Shown in pieces: positions 1 to 6,231 of a stretch of DNA of 8,767 bases; the stretch's first letter is position 1, and each line of letters opens with the position of its first letter. The notes beneath the pieces were generated by a model. It was not told the DNA's origin. It did not search any database and saw nothing but the letters and a program-made list of their open reading frames with translations. The position numbers and the translations under genes were made by a program. Origin of the DNA: AC-37 sp036386455 (GTDB lineage: Bacteria > Actinomycetota > Thermoleophilia > Solirubrobacterales > Thermoleophilaceae); the NCBI GenBank assembly GCA_036386455.1, contig DASVVS010000189.1, positions 1 to 8,767 on the forward strand. Reading direction: 5' to 3'.

Positions 1-446
1 TCGTCGGCCCCGAGCAGGTGATCGGCGAGATCCTGAAGCGGGCCACGAACACCTACATCTCGCCGAGCATGGTGTCCCAGTCGATCGTCGCGGAGTTCTG
101 CACCTCTGGCGCGATCGACCGCTCGATCGAGACCGTCAAGAACGCGCTCCGCGAGCGCCGCGACGCCGTCTGCTCGGCCCTTACGAGCAAGATCCCCGAC
201 GCGAAGTTCACGCCCCCCGAGGGTGGCTACTTCCTGTGGGTCGAGCTGCCCGAGGGCGCCGACGTGGACGCCCTCGCCGCCGCCGCCAAGGACCGCGGCG
301 TGGTCTTCGTGAAGGGCACCGACTTCGTGCTCGAGGGCGGCCTCAACACGCTGCGCCTCGCGTACTCGGGCGTCACGCCCGACCAGATCGAGGAGGGCAT
401 CGGCCGCCTGGCCGACGCCTACCGCGGTCTCAGCGTCGCCGCCTGA
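1..446 (+). CDS. PLP-dependent aminotransferase, class I/II, C-terminal fragment
   Basis: This is the 3' part of a fold-type I aminotransferase. The reading frame is open from position 3 (VGPEQVIGEIL...) to TGA at 444-446, about 147 residues. Visible family features are the stretch just after the usual PLP-lysine region (VGPEQV), the small-domain motif GGYFLWVELPEG, the strand GVVFVKGTDF, and LRLAYSGVTPDQIEEGIGRLADA. The Arg in LRLAYS matches the conserved arginine that binds the substrate carboxylate. The Schiff-base lysine and most of the cofactor domain lie upstream of the window, so the substrate cannot be assigned; relatives include 2-aminoadipate/LysN-type and MocR-like catalytic domains. 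The position usually occupied by Pro in 'PGxxF' is Lys here (VKGTDF), a small oddity. The gene converges with the hydrolase gene, with 34 nt between the stops. Confidence 0.88.
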   Translation, partial: VGPEQVIGEILKRATNTYISPSMVSQSIVAEFCTSGAIDRSIETVKNALRERRDAVCSALTSKIPDAKFTPPEGGYFLWVELPEGADVDALAAAAKDRGVVFVKGTDFVLEGGLNTLRLAYSGVTPDQIEEGIGRLADAYRGLSVAA

Positions 447-448
447 GC

Positions 449-464
449 GGAGCGGTGCCGCTCC
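449..464. terminator. Possible bidirectional terminator hairpin between convergent genes
   Basis: The 34-nt gap between the aminotransferase stop and the hydrolase stop contains an inverted repeat, GGAGCGG-TG-CCGCTCC. It can fold as a 6-bp GC-rich stem with a 4-nt loop. A second palindrome, GCGCTAGCGC at 478-487, spans the hydrolase stop codon. Neither is followed by a T-run on either strand, so intrinsic termination is only suggested. The convergent position is the main argument. Short GC inverted repeats are common by chance at this composition. Confidence 0.3.
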
Positions 465-480
465 ATCCCGCAGCGGCGCG

Positions 481-2406
481 CTAGCGCCCGAGCGGTCCGA
501 GCCAGGTCGGCACGCGCGCGTCCGACCAGGTGGGCACCCGCGGCCCGCCCGGCTGGTCGTCGCCGCCGTCGCCGAGGCCCTCCGGCGGGCGCGGCAGCTT
601 GATCCGCGAGCGGACCGGCTTGCCGTCGAGCGTGCCCGTGATCAGGCCCTTGCGGCCGATGCGCAGGCTGCCGCGCGAGGCCTTCGAGCCGGAGACGCGC
701 AGCACGCCCTGGTAGGTGAACGCGTCCACGCGCCCGCTGACCTTCACGCCCGGCACGTAGACGAGCCCCCTGAGCACGATGCTCGTGTCGTCGAGGTTGA
801 ACGAGCCGCCGCGCAGCCCGCCGCGGTCGGAGTAGAGGAGCTCGAGCTCGTCGATGACGTCGTGCACGGTGAGATCGACCGCCTTGACGGTGCGGCCGCG
901 CTTGCCCGACGTGTTCGTGGAGGCCTTCAGCTCGTTCACGTCCGTGGGCGCGAGCGGGCGGTTGCGCAGCCGGTCCGCGCCCGTGTTCCTGCACGGCGGC
1001 AGCGCGCGCCCCGCCAGGAATTCGTCCGCCGCGGCCTGCGAGCAGCCGCTCACGTCGGTGCCGACCACCGAGTGACCCACGTCCTTGACCGGCAGCACGG
1101 TGGCGGTGGGCAGGCGCTCGGCCATCCGCTGCGCGTTCTCGAGCGGCGTGCGCAGGTCGGTGCGGCCGTTCACGAGCAGCGTCGGCGCCGTGACCTTCGT
1201 GAGGTCGCCCGTGGCCGGGCGGCGCGCGACCGGCCAGTTCTCGCACATCTCGATCATGTCCCAGCCGAGCGGTGTGAACGTGGCGAACGGGGTGAACTGG
1301 TTCGGATCGAGCGTGCCGGCGTACGCGGCCGCCTGGGCGCGGCGCTCCGACTCGGGCGCGTTCGGGTCCCACGGGAACGGAAGCTCGGCGCACACGGTGG
1401 CGAGCCACAGCCCGGTGCTGAACTCGGTCAGCTCCGGCGCCTGCGGGTTCGGAGGCGGCTCGATCAGCTTGACGATGCGCAGCAGCGGCGCCGGGTCGCC
1501 GTTCGCGGCTGAGCGGATCGCGGCCGGCATGACCGTCCGCAGGCCGGTCTCGAAGTCGCCGATCAGGAGCATCGAGAAGAGCAGCGAGCTGTCGATCTCG
1601 GTCCTGCTCTTCTTGCCGTTCACGTCGTAGGCCGACCCCTTCAGCGGACCGTTCGCCATCCGGCCGACGGCGGCGGCCAGGTCGGCGACCGGGTCGCTCG
1701 TGATCCCGCGGCAGAAGCCGCTGCGGCACAGCTCGCGCAGGACGCGCGGAACGGCGCGGAAGCTGTCGCGCAGCAGCGGGTCCGGGCCCTCGAGCTGCAC
1801 CACCGAGTCGAGCACCATCCGCGAGACGCGCTGCGGGAACGCCGCGGCGTACGCCATCTCGACCTTGGTCCCGTACGAGACGCCGAACAGGCCGATCTGC
1901 TCGTAGCCGAGCTCCGCGCGGACCGACTCGATGTCGGCCACGGTGTCCTGGGTCGTGTAGAAGGGCGCGGTCGCGCCCAGCTTCTGGGCGCAGGCACGGA
2001 TCTGGGGGTCAGCGTTGCGGACGTCGCGCACGCGGTCCACGTCGGTGCAGTCGATCGGGCTCGAGGAGCCGGTCCCGCGCTGGTCGAAGACGATGACGTC
2101 GTGCGTGCGCGCTGTGCGCTCGAGCTCCGCCGAGAAGCTGCTGGCGAACGGGGTGGCGCCCTGGCCGGGGCCGCCGGCGAAGGCGAAGACCGCCCTGCCG
2201 CTCGGCTTGGCGGCGGGGACCTTCACGACCCGCAGCGCGATCGTGCCGGGCACCGCTCCGCTGCGGTCGATCGGCACCGTCACCTCGCCGCACTGGAGCA
2301 GCTCGTCCTCGGTGCAGGGCTTGAACGCCACGGCGGCGTGGCTCTGCGGCGCGAGCACGCACGCGAGCAGCAGCGAGAGGACGACAGCGCGGGCCAGGCG
2401 AGTCAC
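481..2406 (-). CDS. Secreted S33-family alpha/beta hydrolase (tripeptidyl aminopeptidase-like)
   Basis: A 641-residue exported alpha/beta hydrolase of the kind called prolyl/tripeptidyl aminopeptidase (S33 with a TAP-like C-terminus). Residues 1-24 form a signal peptide (positive n-region, LSLLLACVLAP core, likely AxA cleavage near SHA-AVA). The oxyanion loop GGPGQG is at 78-83, FDQRGTGSS at 107-115, and the nucleophile elbow GVSYG puts Ser at 177. Asp417 (NGRTDLRTP) and His445 (DVGHS) complete the triad. The cap region (about 200-400) has paired cysteines, fitting an extracellular protein. The catalytic unit ends near residue 472; an additional beta-rich, glycine-rich tail (about 505-610) is longer than the usual family member. 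GTG start at 2406; the stop of the upstream regulator is 9 nt away and no Shine-Dalgarno is visible. Substrate is unknown: the family cleaves N-terminal peptides but also includes other hydrolases. Confidence 0.88.
   Translation of the reverse strand: MTRLARAVVLSLLLACVLAPQSHAAVAFKPCTEDELLQCGEVTVPIDRSGAVPGTIALRVVKVPAAKPSGRAVFAFAGGPGQGATPFASSFSAELERTARTHDVIVFDQRGTGSSSPIDCTDVDRVRDVRNADPQIRACAQKLGATAPFYTTQDTVADIESVRAELGYEQIGLFGVSYGTKVEMAYAAAFPQRVSRMVLDSVVQLEGPDPLLRDSFRAVPRVLRELCRSGFCRGITSDPVADLAAAVGRMANGPLKGSAYDVNGKKSRTEIDSSLLFSMLLIGDFETGLRTVMPAAIRSAANGDPAPLLRIVKLIEPPPNPQAPELTEFSTGLWLATVCAELPFPWDPNAPESERRAQAAAYAGTLDPNQFTPFATFTPLGWDMIEMCENWPVARRPATGDLTKVTAPTLLVNGRTDLRTPLENAQRMAERLPTATVLPVKDVGHSVVGTDVSGCSQAAADEFLAGRALPPCRNTGADRLRNRPLAPTDVNELKASTNTSGKRGRTVKAVDLTVHDVIDELELLYSDRGGLRGGSFNLDDTSIVLRGLVYVPGVKVSGRVDAFTYQGVLRVSGSKASRGSLRIGRKGLITGTLDGKPVRSRIKLPRPPEGLGDGGDDQPGGPRVPTWSDARVPTWLGPLGR
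502..540 (-). repeat. 15-bp direct repeat encoding RVPTW twice at the hydrolase C-terminus
   Basis: Positions 502-516 and 526-540 match at 13 of 15 bases and are 9 nt apart. Read on the minus strand they encode RVPTW-SDA-RVPTW, residues 623-635, just before the last six residues of the hydrolase. The preceding DGGDDQPGGP segment looks like a flexible linker. The duplication may be a small recent tandem duplication or a short peptide motif; I recognise no known sorting signal in it. Confidence 0.7.
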
Positions 2407-2412
2407 GGGGAC

Positions 2413-2418
2413 AAACTA
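2413..2418 (-). promoter_or_regulatory. Candidate -10 box (TAGTTT) for a leaderless hydrolase transcript
   Basis: On the minus strand the regulator's TAG stop is the first half of TAGTTT, a match to the actinobacterial TANNNT -10 element. Six bases (GTCCCC) then separate it from the hydrolase GTG at 2406-2404. That spacing would start transcription at or next to the GTG, giving a leaderless mRNA in addition to any readthrough from the regulator. No clear -35 is seen. The call is inference from motif and spacing only. Confidence 0.3.
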
Positions 2419-3129
2419 GCGGCCGTAGCGCTCGCGCGCGAGCACGAGCTGCTCCGGCAGCGCCACGCGCGGCGGCGGGGAGGGGTCGGCCGTGACGGTG
2501 ACGGTCTCGGCCACGCTGCGCGTGAGCGCGTGGCGCGCGCCGCCGGCCTCCACGATCACCTCGTCGGCCCCCGACTGGGAGACGGTCCCCTCGAGCCCCG
2601 GGTGCAGCCCGGTGCCCTTCAGGTAGTGCAGCAGGTCCTCGGCCTCGTTCTCGAAGCGCAGGATGCGGACCGTCGCGCCCTCCTCCACGTCGGCGAGCGG
2701 CACGCCCGGCAGGCGGGCGCCCACGTCGATCGGGTGCCCGTGGGGGCAGGTACGCGCATCGCCGATCGCGGCGAGCATGCGCTCCTCCAGCACCGGCGAC
2801 ATGGCGTGCTCGAGCCGCTCGGCCTCCTCGTGGACCTCGTCCCAAGGGATGCCGAGCACGTCCGTGAGGAAGCGCTCGATCAGCCGGTGGCGGCGGACCG
2901 CCGCGGCGGCATGCTCGTGGCCGTTGTCGGTGAACTCGAGCGAGCGGTCGTCGGCGCGGACGATGTAGCCGTCGCGCTCGAGGCGCCCGACCATCTCGTG
3001 CACGGTCGGCGCCGAGACCTGCATCGCGCGGACCACGTTGGCCGCGGTCATGGGCAGCCCGGCCTCGTAGAGCCAGTAGATCGTCTGGAGGTACTCCTCC
3101 TCGGCGGGGGTGGCCTGCTGCGAGGTCAT
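2416..3129 (-). CDS. DtxR/MntR-family metal-dependent transcriptional repressor with FeoA-like domain
   Basis: A 237-residue cytoplasmic regulator that binds DNA when loaded with Fe(II) or Mn(II). The N-terminal winged helix covers about 8-68 (EEYLQTIYWLYEAG, recognition region VSAPTVHEMVGRLERDGYIV), the dimerisation/metal domain about 69-140, and an SH3/FeoA-like domain about 145-212. Aligned by eye to C. diphtheriae DtxR with a constant +2 offset, site-1 ligands are present as His81, Glu85 and His100. At site 2, Glu107 and His108 are kept, but DtxR Met10 is Glu12 and DtxR Cys102 is Glu104. Acidic residues at these two places are what B. subtilis MntR uses (Asp8, Glu99), so Mn(II) sensing is plausible, although the FeoA domain is more typical of IdeR/DtxR. 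No metal transporter is adjacent. The ATG start at 3129 is supported by the HTH position and a TAGCAT box upstream. It is divergent from the DNA ligase. Confidence 0.9.
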   Translation of the reverse strand: MTSQQATPAEEEYLQTIYWLYEAGLPMTAANVVRAMQVSAPTVHEMVGRLERDGYIVRADDRSLEFTDNGHEHAAAAVRRHRLIERFLTDVLGIPWDEVHEEAERLEHAMSPVLEERMLAAIGDARTCPHGHPIDVGARLPGVPLADVEEGATVRILRFENEAEDLLHYLKGTGLHPGLEGTVSQSGADEVIVEAGGARHALTRSVAETVTVTADPSPPPRVALPEQLVLARERYGR

Positions 3130-3181
3130 CGGCGAGCCATGCTACCCGGCACCGAAGCCGCGTCTGCGATCCTCAGGGACA
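3130..3181. promoter_or_regulatory. Divergent intergenic region between metal regulator and DNA ligase operon
   Basis: This 52-nt stretch separates the start codons of two divergent genes and must hold the promoter for the regulator and probably for the four-gene + strand operon. I see no DtxR/IdeR-type (TTAGG...CCTAA) or MntR-type palindrome in it, so autoregulation or regulation of the ligase operon by the repressor is not supported by a visible operator. A short AGGGA at 3175-3179 sits only 2 nt before the ligase GTG, too close for a standard ribosome-binding site. Confidence 0.55.
3139..3144 (-). promoter_or_regulatory. Candidate -10 box (TAGCAT) for the metal regulator
   Basis: On the minus strand TAGCAT lies 9 nt upstream of the regulator's ATG at 3129-3127. 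It fits TANNNT, and the spacing would put the transcription start at or within about 3 nt of the ATG. No Shine-Dalgarno is visible between the box and the ATG, consistent with a leaderless or near-leaderless mRNA. No convincing -35 hexamer is seen. Confidence 0.4.
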
Positions 3182-4144
3182 GTGGCTCTCCCCCTCAAGC
3201 CGCCCGTCAAGCCCCAGCTCGCCCGCGCCGCCAAGGACCTCCCGGCGGACGGCGGCTGGTGCTTCGAGCCCAAGTGGGACGGGTTCCGCACGGTCGTCTT
3301 CCGCGACGGCGACGACGTGCACCTCCAGAGTCGCAACGGCAAGCCGATGAACCGCTACTTCCCGGAGATCCTGCCCCAGGTGCAGACCCTCGCCGGCGAC
3401 CGGATCGTGCTGGACGGCGAGCTCATCGTGGTGGTCGACGGCATCCAGGAGTTCGACCTGCTCGGACAGCGCATCCACCCGGCCAAGTCGCGGGTCGAGA
3501 TGCTGGCGGAGCAGACGCCCGCGGCGTTCGTGGCGTTCGACCTGCTGGCCGAGGGCGACGAGGTGCTGCTCGAGCTGCCCTACACCGAGCGGCGCAAGCG
3601 CCTGGCGGCCGCGATCGAGGGGAGCGAGGTGCAGCTCACGCCGGCGACGGACGACGCCGAGGCCGCGCGCGTCTGGCTCACCGGGCAGTCCGAGGGCGTG
3701 ATGGCGAAGCGGTCCGATGCGTCCTACCAACCGGGTGAGCGCACCGGCATGCTGAAGATCAAGCGGATCCGCACGGCGGACGTGGTGGTGCAGGCGTTCC
3801 GCTTCGGCAAGGAGCCGAACACGGTCGGCTCGCTGATCCTGGGCCTCTACGACGAGGACGGGAAGCTCTGCACCGTCGGGCACACCTCGGGCTTCAAGGC
3901 GAAGGAGAAGCGCGAGCTGATCGGTCTGCTGGAGCCCTACCGGACCCACGAGCAGGGCATCGGCGAGCCGAGCCGCTGGAAGTCGGACGAGGAGCTGGTC
4001 TGGGAGGGGCTGCGGCCGGAGCTCGTGTGCGAGATCGGGTTCGACCACATAACCGGCCACCGCATCCGCCACGGGGCGAAGTTCCGCGGCTGGCGCGACG
4101 ACAAGGATCCGCGCGAGTGCACGATCGACCAGCTCAGGGCATGA
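3182..4144 (+). CDS. ligC: ATP-dependent DNA ligase, LigC type
   Basis: A 320-residue DNA ligase that seals nicks through a covalent lysyl-AMP intermediate. All nucleotidyltransferase motifs are readable: motif I EPKWDGFR (adenylated Lys31), Ia SRNGK (50-54), III FVAFDLL (116-122), IV EGVMAKR (171-177) and V LKIKR (191-195). An OB-fold domain follows (about 197-320), ending in FRGWRDDKDPRECTIDQLRA, a typical LigC ending. The size fits actinobacterial LigC and the stand-alone LigD-like ligases. I chose GTG 3182 because VALPLKPPVKPQLARA matches the family's usual N-terminus. The upstream in-frame ATG at 3110 would add 24 residues unlike the family and would overlap the divergent regulator. No Ku, polymerase or nuclease gene is in view, so a role in non-homologous end joining or base-excision repair is family knowledge, not shown here. 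The stop overlaps the next start (ATGA). Confidence 0.93.
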   Translation: MALPLKPPVKPQLARAAKDLPADGGWCFEPKWDGFRTVVFRDGDDVHLQSRNGKPMNRYFPEILPQVQTLAGDRIVLDGELIVVVDGIQEFDLLGQRIHPAKSRVEMLAEQTPAAFVAFDLLAEGDEVLLELPYTERRKRLAAAIEGSEVQLTPATDDAEAARVWLTGQSEGVMAKRSDASYQPGERTGMLKIKRIRTADVVVQAFRFGKEPNTVGSLILGLYDEDGKLCTVGHTSGFKAKEKRELIGLLEPYRTHEQGIGEPSRWKSDEELVWEGLRPELVCEIGFDHITGHRIRHGAKFRGWRDDKDPRECTIDQLRA

Positions 4145-5733
4145 CCGCGCGCGTGCTCCTCGTGGGGCTGCTGCTGGCGCTCGCGGCGGCCACGCCCGCG
4201 ACGGCGGCGCCGCGGCTCACGCCGGTCGGGACCTTCGACGCACCGGTCCACGTGGCCGCGCCGCCCGGCGACGGGAGCCGTCTGTTCGTGGTCGAGCGCG
4301 CGGGCCGCGTGATGGTGGTCGGCGGCGGCGGCGCGCCGAAGACGTTCCTCGACCTCACCGGGCAGGTGGACCTGGAGGGCGAGGAGGGCCTGCTGTCGAT
4401 CGCGTTCGCGCCCGACTACGCCACGAGCCGGCGCCTCTACGTCTTCGTGGCGGTGCCCGACCCGGCGCTCGAGCCGGGCTCGCGGCTCGAGGTGGTCGAG
4501 TTCCTGCGCTCCGCGGCCGATCCGGACGCGGCCGACCCGGCCACCCGGCGCACGGTCATCGCGATCCCGCACCCGATGGCGTCCAACCACAACGGCGGCC
4601 AGCTCCAGTTCGGCCCCGACGGCCTGCTGTACGTGTCGGTCGGCGACGGCGGCGGGGGGAACGATCCGGAGAACAACGGGCAGAGCACGCGCTCGATGCT
4701 CGGCAAGCTGCTGCGCATCGACCCGCGGCCCGGGCCCGCCGGCGAGGCGTACACGGTTCCCGCCGGCAACCCGTTCGCGTCCGGCGTCGCCGGCGCGCGC
4801 GAGGTCTGGTCCTACGGCCTGCGCAACCCGTGGCGCTTCTCGTTCGACCGCGAGACCGGCGACCTGACGGTGGGCGACGTGGGTCAGGGCGCGCGCGAGG
4901 AGGTCGACTTCGTGCCCAGCGGCGCGGGGGGCGGAGCGGGCGCGAACTTCGGCTGGCGCTGCTACGAGGGCAGGATCAGCACCCCGAACGTCGCGGACTG
5001 CGAGCCGCCCGGCCACGTGCCGCCGGTGCACGACTACGACAGCAACAACGGCTTCTGCGGCGTGACCGGCGGCTACGTCGTGCGCGACCCGGCGCTGCCG
5101 ACCCTGCGCGGGCGCTACCTCTACGCCGACCTGTGCAGCCCCAACCTGCGCTCGATCGCGCTCGCGACCCCGAACGCCACGGACGACCGCCAGGAGGCGC
5201 TCGCCCCGCAGGCGCCGACGGTCAGCTTCGGCGAGGACTCGTGCGGGCACGTCTACACGGCGTCGAACGCGGGGGCGGTGAACCGCATCGACGACGCGCC
5301 GTTCACGCCGTGCCAGGTCAGCGCGCCGCCGGTGACCGACAACCCGAACCCGCCGCCTCCGCCACCCCCGGCCGGTACCGACAAGAAGCCCCCGAAGCTC
5401 TCCGTGGGGCGCGCGCGGCGCCAGAAGCTGCTGAGCAAGAGGGCGGTCTACGTGGGGGTGCGCTGCGACGAGCTCTGCGGCGTGACGACCGAGGCCAACA
5501 CGCGGCTGGCGGTCTCCGGCAAGACGAGGAAGTGGGCGTTCAGGGCGGTGAGCCGCTCCGTGCCGCCGGGCGAGCGGCCGCGGCTCGAGCTGCGGCTCTC
5601 GAAGGCGATGAAGAGCGCGCTGGCGCGGCGGGTGGCGAGGGGAGCCAGGCCGCTCGTGAAGGTCGTGGTGATCGCGCGCGACGCGGCCGGGAACGAGACG
5701 CGCAGGACGGTCTACGTGCGGGTGGTGGGCTAG
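4141..5733 (+). CDS. Secreted PQQ-dependent sugar dehydrogenase-like six-bladed propeller protein
   Basis: A 530-residue exported protein of the soluble glucose/aldose dehydrogenase (sGDH, YliI/Asd, HHIP-like) family, which oxidises sugars to lactones with PQQ. Residues 1-23 form a signal peptide (LLVGLLLALAAATPATAA). The propeller covers about 27-385. Family hallmarks are SNHNGGQLQFGPDGLLYVSVGDGG with His150, corresponding to the catalytic His of sGDH, then YGLRNPWRFSFD (Arg228) and VGDVGQGAREEVDFV. Cysteines in the second half (WRCYEG, NGFCG, DLCSPN, EDSCGH) suggest disulfides. A Pro-rich linker (401-411) leads to a tail of about 110 residues with a RCDELC cysteine pair and DAAGNETRRTVYV near the end, resembling bacterial Ig-like add-ons. 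The ATG overlaps the ligase stop by 4 nt, so translation is probably coupled. PQQ use is inferred; some relatives have no proven cofactor. Confidence 0.88.
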   Translation: MTARVLLVGLLLALAAATPATAAPRLTPVGTFDAPVHVAAPPGDGSRLFVVERAGRVMVVGGGGAPKTFLDLTGQVDLEGEEGLLSIAFAPDYATSRRLYVFVAVPDPALEPGSRLEVVEFLRSAADPDAADPATRRTVIAIPHPMASNHNGGQLQFGPDGLLYVSVGDGGGGNDPENNGQSTRSMLGKLLRIDPRPGPAGEAYTVPAGNPFASGVAGAREVWSYGLRNPWRFSFDRETGDLTVGDVGQGAREEVDFVPSGAGGGAGANFGWRCYEGRISTPNVADCEPPGHVPPVHDYDSNNGFCGVTGGYVVRDPALPTLRGRYLYADLCSPNLRSIALATPNATDDRQEALAPQAPTVSFGEDSCGHVYTASNAGAVNRIDDAPFTPCQVSAPPVTDNPNPPPPPPPAGTDKKPPKLSVGRARRQKLLSKRAVYVGVRCDELCGVTTEANTRLAVSGKTRKWAFRAVSRSVPPGERPRLELRLSKAMKSALARRVARGARPLVKVVVIARDAAGNETRRTVYVRVVG

Positions 5734-5736
5734 GCC

Positions 5737-6231
5737 CTGCGGCTCGAGGTCGTCCAGGCGGACGTGACGGCGCTGGAGGTCGACGCCGTCGCCAACGCCG
5801 CCAACACGCGGCTCCTGCACGGCGGCGGGGTCGCGGCCGCGATCGCGCGGGCGGCCGGGCCGGAGCTCGAGCGCGAGTCGCGCGAGCGGGCGCCGATCGG
5901 ACTGGGCGAGGCGGTGGAGACGACGGCCGGCGACATGCCCGCGCGCTGGGTGATCCACGCGGCCACGATGGAGCTGGGCGGCCCGACCTCGGCGGAGGTC
6001 ATCGCGCGCGCCACGACATCCACGCTCGAGCGCGCGGATGCGCTGGGCTGCGGCTCGCTCGCGCTGGTGGCGTTCGGCACGGGCGTGGGCGGCTTTCCGC
6101 TCGACGAGGCGGCGCGCGCGATGGTCGGCGCGGTGCGAGAGCATGAGGCGCGCTCGCTGGAGCGGATCGTCTTCGCGGTGCACGGCGACGAGGCGGAGCG
6201 GGCGTTCGGCGAAGCGGTCGCCGCCGGGTGA
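5737..6231 (+). CDS. Macrodomain (ADP-ribose-binding) protein, probable CTG start
   Basis: A stand-alone macrodomain of about 164 residues, expected to bind or hydrolyse ADP-ribose derivatives in the cytoplasm. With a start at 5737 the protein begins (M)RLEVVQADVTALEVDAVANAAN, giving the first beta strand and the Asp (residue 9) that contacts adenine. NAAN is at 20-23, the diphosphate loop LHGGGVAAAI at 27-36, and the second loop FGTGVGGFP at 113-121. The LHGGGVAAAI form resembles Archaeoglobus Af1521 more than the MacroD deacetylases. The first conventional start, GTG 5764, would lose that strand and Asp9, so CTG 5737 is preferred. No ATG, GTG or TTG lies between the upstream gene's in-frame TAG (5731-5733) and 5764. 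It overlaps the glycerate kinase start by 4 nt (GTGA). The target (protein, nucleic acid or O-acetyl-ADP-ribose) is unknown. Confidence 0.85.
   Translation: MRLEVVQADVTALEVDAVANAANTRLLHGGGVAAAIARAAGPELERESRERAPIGLGEAVETTAGDMPARWVIHAATMELGGPTSAEVIARATTSTLERADALGCGSLALVAFGTGVGGFPLDEAARAMVGAVREHEARSLERIVFAVHGDEAERAFGEAVAAG

Noticed and set aside
3110..3181. Upstream ATG that would lengthen the DNA ligase by 24 residues
   Set aside because: The extra residues do not resemble ligase N-termini and the start would lie inside the divergent regulator gene. VALPLKPPVKPQL from GTG 3182 matches the family start.
3130..3181. Iron-box or Mn-box operator for the metal regulator
   Set aside because: No palindrome resembling TTAGG...CCTAA or a convincing MntR box is readable in the 52-nt divergent region.
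2101..3738. Plus-strand open frame (545 codons) opposite the hydrolase start and metal regulator, running into the ligase gene
   Set aside because: Its sequence is biased and motif-free, and it overlaps the regulator's conserved HTH and metal ligands on the other strand and the ligase motifs in a different frame.
3937..6183. Long minus-strand open frame (748 codons) opposite ligase, dehydrogenase and macrodomain genes
   Set aside because: Arg/His/Ala-rich shadow with no domain; the + strand frames carry intact catalytic motifs and operon-like junctions.
4141..6231. A single dehydrogenase-macrodomain fusion produced through TAG 5731-5733
   Set aside because: The frames are continuous, but the first protein has a signal peptide and a complete tail, while macrodomains act on cytosolic ADP-ribose. 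A simple stop followed by a new start is the better reading.
3182..6231. Anti-phage or toxin-antitoxin reading of the ligase and macrodomain (DarTG-like)
   Set aside because: No DarT-like ADP-ribosyltransferase, nuclease or other toxin is present, and the other operon members are metabolic enzymes. The macrodomain alone is not enough.
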